From Alphaproteobacteria bacterium (GTDB taxonomy: Bacteria; Pseudomonadota; Alphaproteobacteria; SMXP01), in assembly GCA_021774995.1 (NCBI GenBank), contig JAJFIM010000278.1:1-9100 (forward strand): a stretch of 9,100 nt of DNA, in the 5' to 3' direction. Within the stretch, counting starts at the first letter, position 1; the number at the start of each line of letters is the position of its first letter. The position numbers and the translations under genes were made by a program. The notes under the pieces were generated by a model. The model saw only the letters and a list, made by a program, of their open reading frames with translations. It had not been told where the DNA came from and did no database searches. Positions 6,910 through 9,100 of this stretch are shown piece by piece.

Positions 6910-6985
6910 TGCATCCTCTATAGTTACTCTACCTATGATACCCTACTTATTGGTAAAGTTATGCGGTGAAACATTGATAATGAAC
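6910..6985 (-). other. glmM-thiD intergenic spacer
   Basis: This 76-nt gap is visibly AT-richer than the flanking genes. It holds the thiD Shine-Dalgarno sequence and a TATCAT hexamer (6940-6935) that could be a -10 box, but no matching -35 lies 16-18 nt before it. There is no terminator-like hairpin after glmM, so thiD may be transcribed from upstream. Confidence 0.4.
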
Positions 6986-8332
6986 TTATGCAGAGACCCG
7001 CTCAAGGACGCTCACAATATCGCCAACCACCTGTCTCACTTGTTCCTCGTCTAGCCCCTCGGCCATAACCCTGATAAGCGGTTCAGTGCCTGATTTGCGA
7101 ATTAGCAAACGCCCGCCTTCAGCGAGGCGATTTTCTCCGTCCCGGATGACCGCTTTCACATCTTCGTGGTCGAGAGGAGAGCCTTTTGCATAGCGCACAT
7201 TTTCCAGAACCTGCGGGAAGCGATCAAAAAGATGACACACATCGCTGACCGTTTTGCCGCTGTCCTGAATCACAGCTAACACTTGGAGAGCCGCAATCAA
7301 TCCATCCCCTGTCGTGCCGAAATCACTCAAGACAATATGGCCTGATTGCTCGCCGCCAACATTAAATCCATGGCGCCGCATATGCTCCACCACATATCTG
7401 TCGCCAACTTGAGTCCGCACGAGAGAAAGATCCATACTTTCCAGATAACGCTCCAGCCCCAGATTAGACATCACCGTGGCGACAATGCCGCCCGCGGTCA
7501 GACGGCCCGACTGCGCCCACGACGTGGCCACCAACGCCATCAACTGGTCGCCGTCAACAACAGATCCCTTTTCATCGACCACGATCACCCTGTCAGCATC
7601 CCCGTCAAGCGCAATGCCAATATCCGCACCCTGATCTTTAACTTCCTGGCACAAGCGCTCCGGCGCCGTAGACCCGCAATTTTCGTTAATGTTAAATCCG
7701 TTGGGGTTGACGCCAAGAGGTATCACATCCGCTCCCAACTCCCACAGCGCAGTGGGCGCCACCCGGTATGCGGCCCCATTGGCGCAGTCCACAACGATTT
7801 TGAGCCCTTCGAGACGCAAATGTTTCGGGAAAGTCGCTTTCACAAATTCAATATAGCGCGCCTGCGCATCCTCAATGCGTTTGGCCCTGCCCAGATTATT
7901 AGGCAAGGCCAAGCCTTCATCGAGATCGCTCATCATCAACCGTTCGATTTTGAGCTCCACGTCATCTGAAAGTTTGAACCCATCAGGACCGAACAATTTG
8001 ATGCCATTGTCATGATAGGCGTTATGAGAGGCTGAAATCATCACGCCCAGATCGGCGCGCAATGATCGGGTCAGCATCGCAACCGCCGGCGTCGGCAAAG
8101 GACCAAACTGAAAAACATCCATACCCACCGCCGTAAACCCCGCCACCAGAGCCGGCTCTATCATATAACCGGACAGGCGCGTGTCCTTACCGATTACCAC
8201 CCTGTGCCGATGATCCCCTCGAATAAAGACCCGTCCCGCAGCCATGCCGACCCGGAGGGCTGTTTCTGCGGTCATGGGATCGATATTCGCTGTGCCGCGA
8301 ATGCCATCGGTGCCGAAATAACGTTTAATCAT
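6986..8332 (-). CDS. glmM: Phosphoglucosamine mutase
   Basis: GlmM interconverts glucosamine-6-phosphate and glucosamine-1-phosphate, feeding UDP-GlcNAc for peptidoglycan and lipopolysaccharide. At 448 residues it is full length for the alpha-D-phosphohexomutase family. It starts MIKRYFGTDGIRG. The phosphorylated catalytic Ser is at 102 (ISASHN), the Mg2+ loop DGDADR at 243-248, the sugar-binding GGEQSGH at 326-332 and the phosphate-binding RKSGTEP at 412-418. After the catalytic SHN there is Ala where many homologues have Pro, a tolerated change. The GTDGIRG opening and GVMISASHN context distinguish it from PGM/PMM relatives. The Shine-Dalgarno sequence is weak (GAAG, 4 nt before the ATG). 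It lies 63 nt downstream of folP on the same strand, the same order as in E. coli, and is probably read from the folP transcript. Confidence 0.97.
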   Translation of the reverse strand: MIKRYFGTDGIRGTANIDPMTAETALRVGMAAGRVFIRGDHRHRVVIGKDTRLSGYMIEPALVAGFTAVGMDVFQFGPLPTPAVAMLTRSLRADLGVMISASHNAYHDNGIKLFGPDGFKLSDDVELKIERLMMSDLDEGLALPNNLGRAKRIEDAQARYIEFVKATFPKHLRLEGLKIVVDCANGAAYRVAPTALWELGADVIPLGVNPNGFNINENCGSTAPERLCQEVKDQGADIGIALDGDADRVIVVDEKGSVVDGDQLMALVATSWAQSGRLTAGGIVATVMSNLGLERYLESMDLSLVRTQVGDRYVVEHMRRHGFNVGGEQSGHIVLSDFGTTGDGLIAALQVLAVIQDSGKTVSDVCHLFDRFPQVLENVRYAKGSPLDHEDVKAVIRDGENRLAEGGRLLIRKSGTEPLIRVMAEGLDEEQVRQVVGDIVSVLERVSA

Positions 8333-8395
8333 CGATCTTCGTACTCGTCGAAATTCAAGTGACGCCAGAGCTTAGCCTAGGATTTCACAAAAGTG
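8333..8395 (-). other. folP-glmM intergenic spacer
   Basis: This 63-nt gap contains a tiny CAC-TTTT-GTG inverted repeat immediately after the folP stop, too small for a terminator, and the weak glmM ribosome binding site. I see no convincing promoter. Confidence 0.4.
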
Positions 8396-9100
8396 TTAAG
8401 AGACTTGATGTCCCTCAAAAACAGATTTAAAAACTTTTAACGCTTGGCGCGTCTCAAACACATCGTGAACGCGGAATAATTGCACGCCGCACGCCGCGCC
8501 GGCCATCACGGCGGCAACTGAACCACCTATCCTCTCACCGACAGCGGCGCCCTTATCAACGGCGCCGATAAAGCTCTTGCGCGAGGCGCCCACCATTACA
8601 ACACAACCCAGCGCATGAAAAAGAGACAACCCCTGGAGCACGTCAAGATTATGGTCAACCGTCTTGCCGAACCCAATGCCGGGGTCAACGATCAGCCGGG
8701 CGCGGGGAATGCCCGCCGCCTCACACGCCTCAATGCGGCGCCTAAGATAATCATAAACATCCAGGAGCGCATTCTCGTAGTCAGGCGAATCCTGCATCGT
8801 GTCCGGCGACCCTTGCGCATGCATCAGCACGGCGCTGGCCGGCGTTTGGGCTAAGGCGTTCAGGCTTGCGGGATCATAACTCAGTGCGGAAACGTCATTC
8901 CAGAGGGAGGCGCCAAGTTTGTGCGCAGCGCTAAAAACGTCCGGCTTGCGAGTGTCGATGGAGACCAGGCCTGACGCCGCCAGCGCCTCTACGACGGAAC
9001 TGATGCGCCGTCGCTCTTCGTCTTGGTCCACGGGGGCGGCACCGGGCCGGGTCGATTCGCCGCCCACATCGATGATGGCGGCTCCGGCCGCCCGCAAGGC
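8396..9100 (-). CDS. folP: Dihydropteroate synthase, 5' end cut by window edge
   Basis: FolP condenses 6-hydroxymethyl-dihydropterin pyrophosphate with p-aminobenzoate to give dihydropteroate in folate synthesis; it is the sulfonamide target. The frame is open to the right edge, so the start and the N-terminal TPDSFSDGG loop are outside the window; a TTG at 9097 is not the true start. About 234 codons remain of a usual 270-280. Visible motifs in order are IDVGGESTRPGA (pterin/pABA loop 2), VSIDTRKPDV, NDVSAL, VLMHAQGSP, IVDPGIGFGKT and VGASRKSFIG, with the conserved Ser-Arg-Lys that contacts substrate, then FRVHDV near the end. All pathway-defining TIM-barrel elements after the first strand are intact. 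glmM follows 63 nt downstream, a conserved pairing. Confidence 0.96.
   Translation of the reverse strand, partial: ALRAAGAAIIDVGGESTRPGAAPVDQDEERRRISSVVEALAASGLVSIDTRKPDVFSAAHKLGASLWNDVSALSYDPASLNALAQTPASAVLMHAQGSPDTMQDSPDYENALLDVYDYLRRRIEACEAAGIPRARLIVDPGIGFGKTVDHNLDVLQGLSLFHALGCVVMVGASRKSFIGAVDKGAAVGERIGGSVAAVMAGAACGVQLFRVHDVFETRQALKVFKSVFEGHQVS

Noticed and set aside
7346..7969. 207-codon plus-strand frame antisense to glmM
   Set aside because: Shadow of glmM: no family resemblance, no start signal, and the opposite gene has all catalytic motifs intact.

Overview
The window looks like ordinary chromosomal housekeeping DNA of an alphaproteobacterium (inference). The evidence is the 'Methanosarcina-type' SerC common in Alphaproteobacteria, the serC-serA-purA order, a serC 5' leader resembling the alphaproteobacterial serC leader, and moderately GC-rich coding sequence. 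There is no mobile element, CRISPR array, rRNA or tRNA gene. No stretch longer than about 300 bases lacks a gene.

Left block, minus strand (1-3935), read right to left: serC, serA, then purA, which is cut by the left window edge. SerA and SerC carry out the first two steps of phosphorylated L-serine synthesis. PurA commits IMP to AMP. A good sigma-70-like promoter and a short leader with two hairpins lie just upstream of serC. The second hairpin holds the serC Shine-Dalgarno sequence.

Middle block, plus strand (4164-6095): two tandem, paralogous ten-helix EamA/DMT-family transporters, divergent from serC. Their substrate cannot be read from the sequence. The second gene ends in a perfect 9-bp GC-rich inverted repeat that also lies just past the end of the convergent thiD gene.

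Right block, minus strand (6112-9100), read right to left: folP (5' end cut by the right edge), glmM and thiD. They encode dihydropteroate synthase, phosphoglucosamine mutase and HMP/HMP-P kinase. folP-glmM is a conserved pair, also adjacent in E. coli. Serine, folate and purine synthesis are linked through one-carbon metabolism, which gives the neighbourhood a loose metabolic theme, although no shared regulation is visible.

I found no convincing previously undescribed system. The most informative non-coding feature is the serC leader. The transporter pair is the least-characterised coding content.
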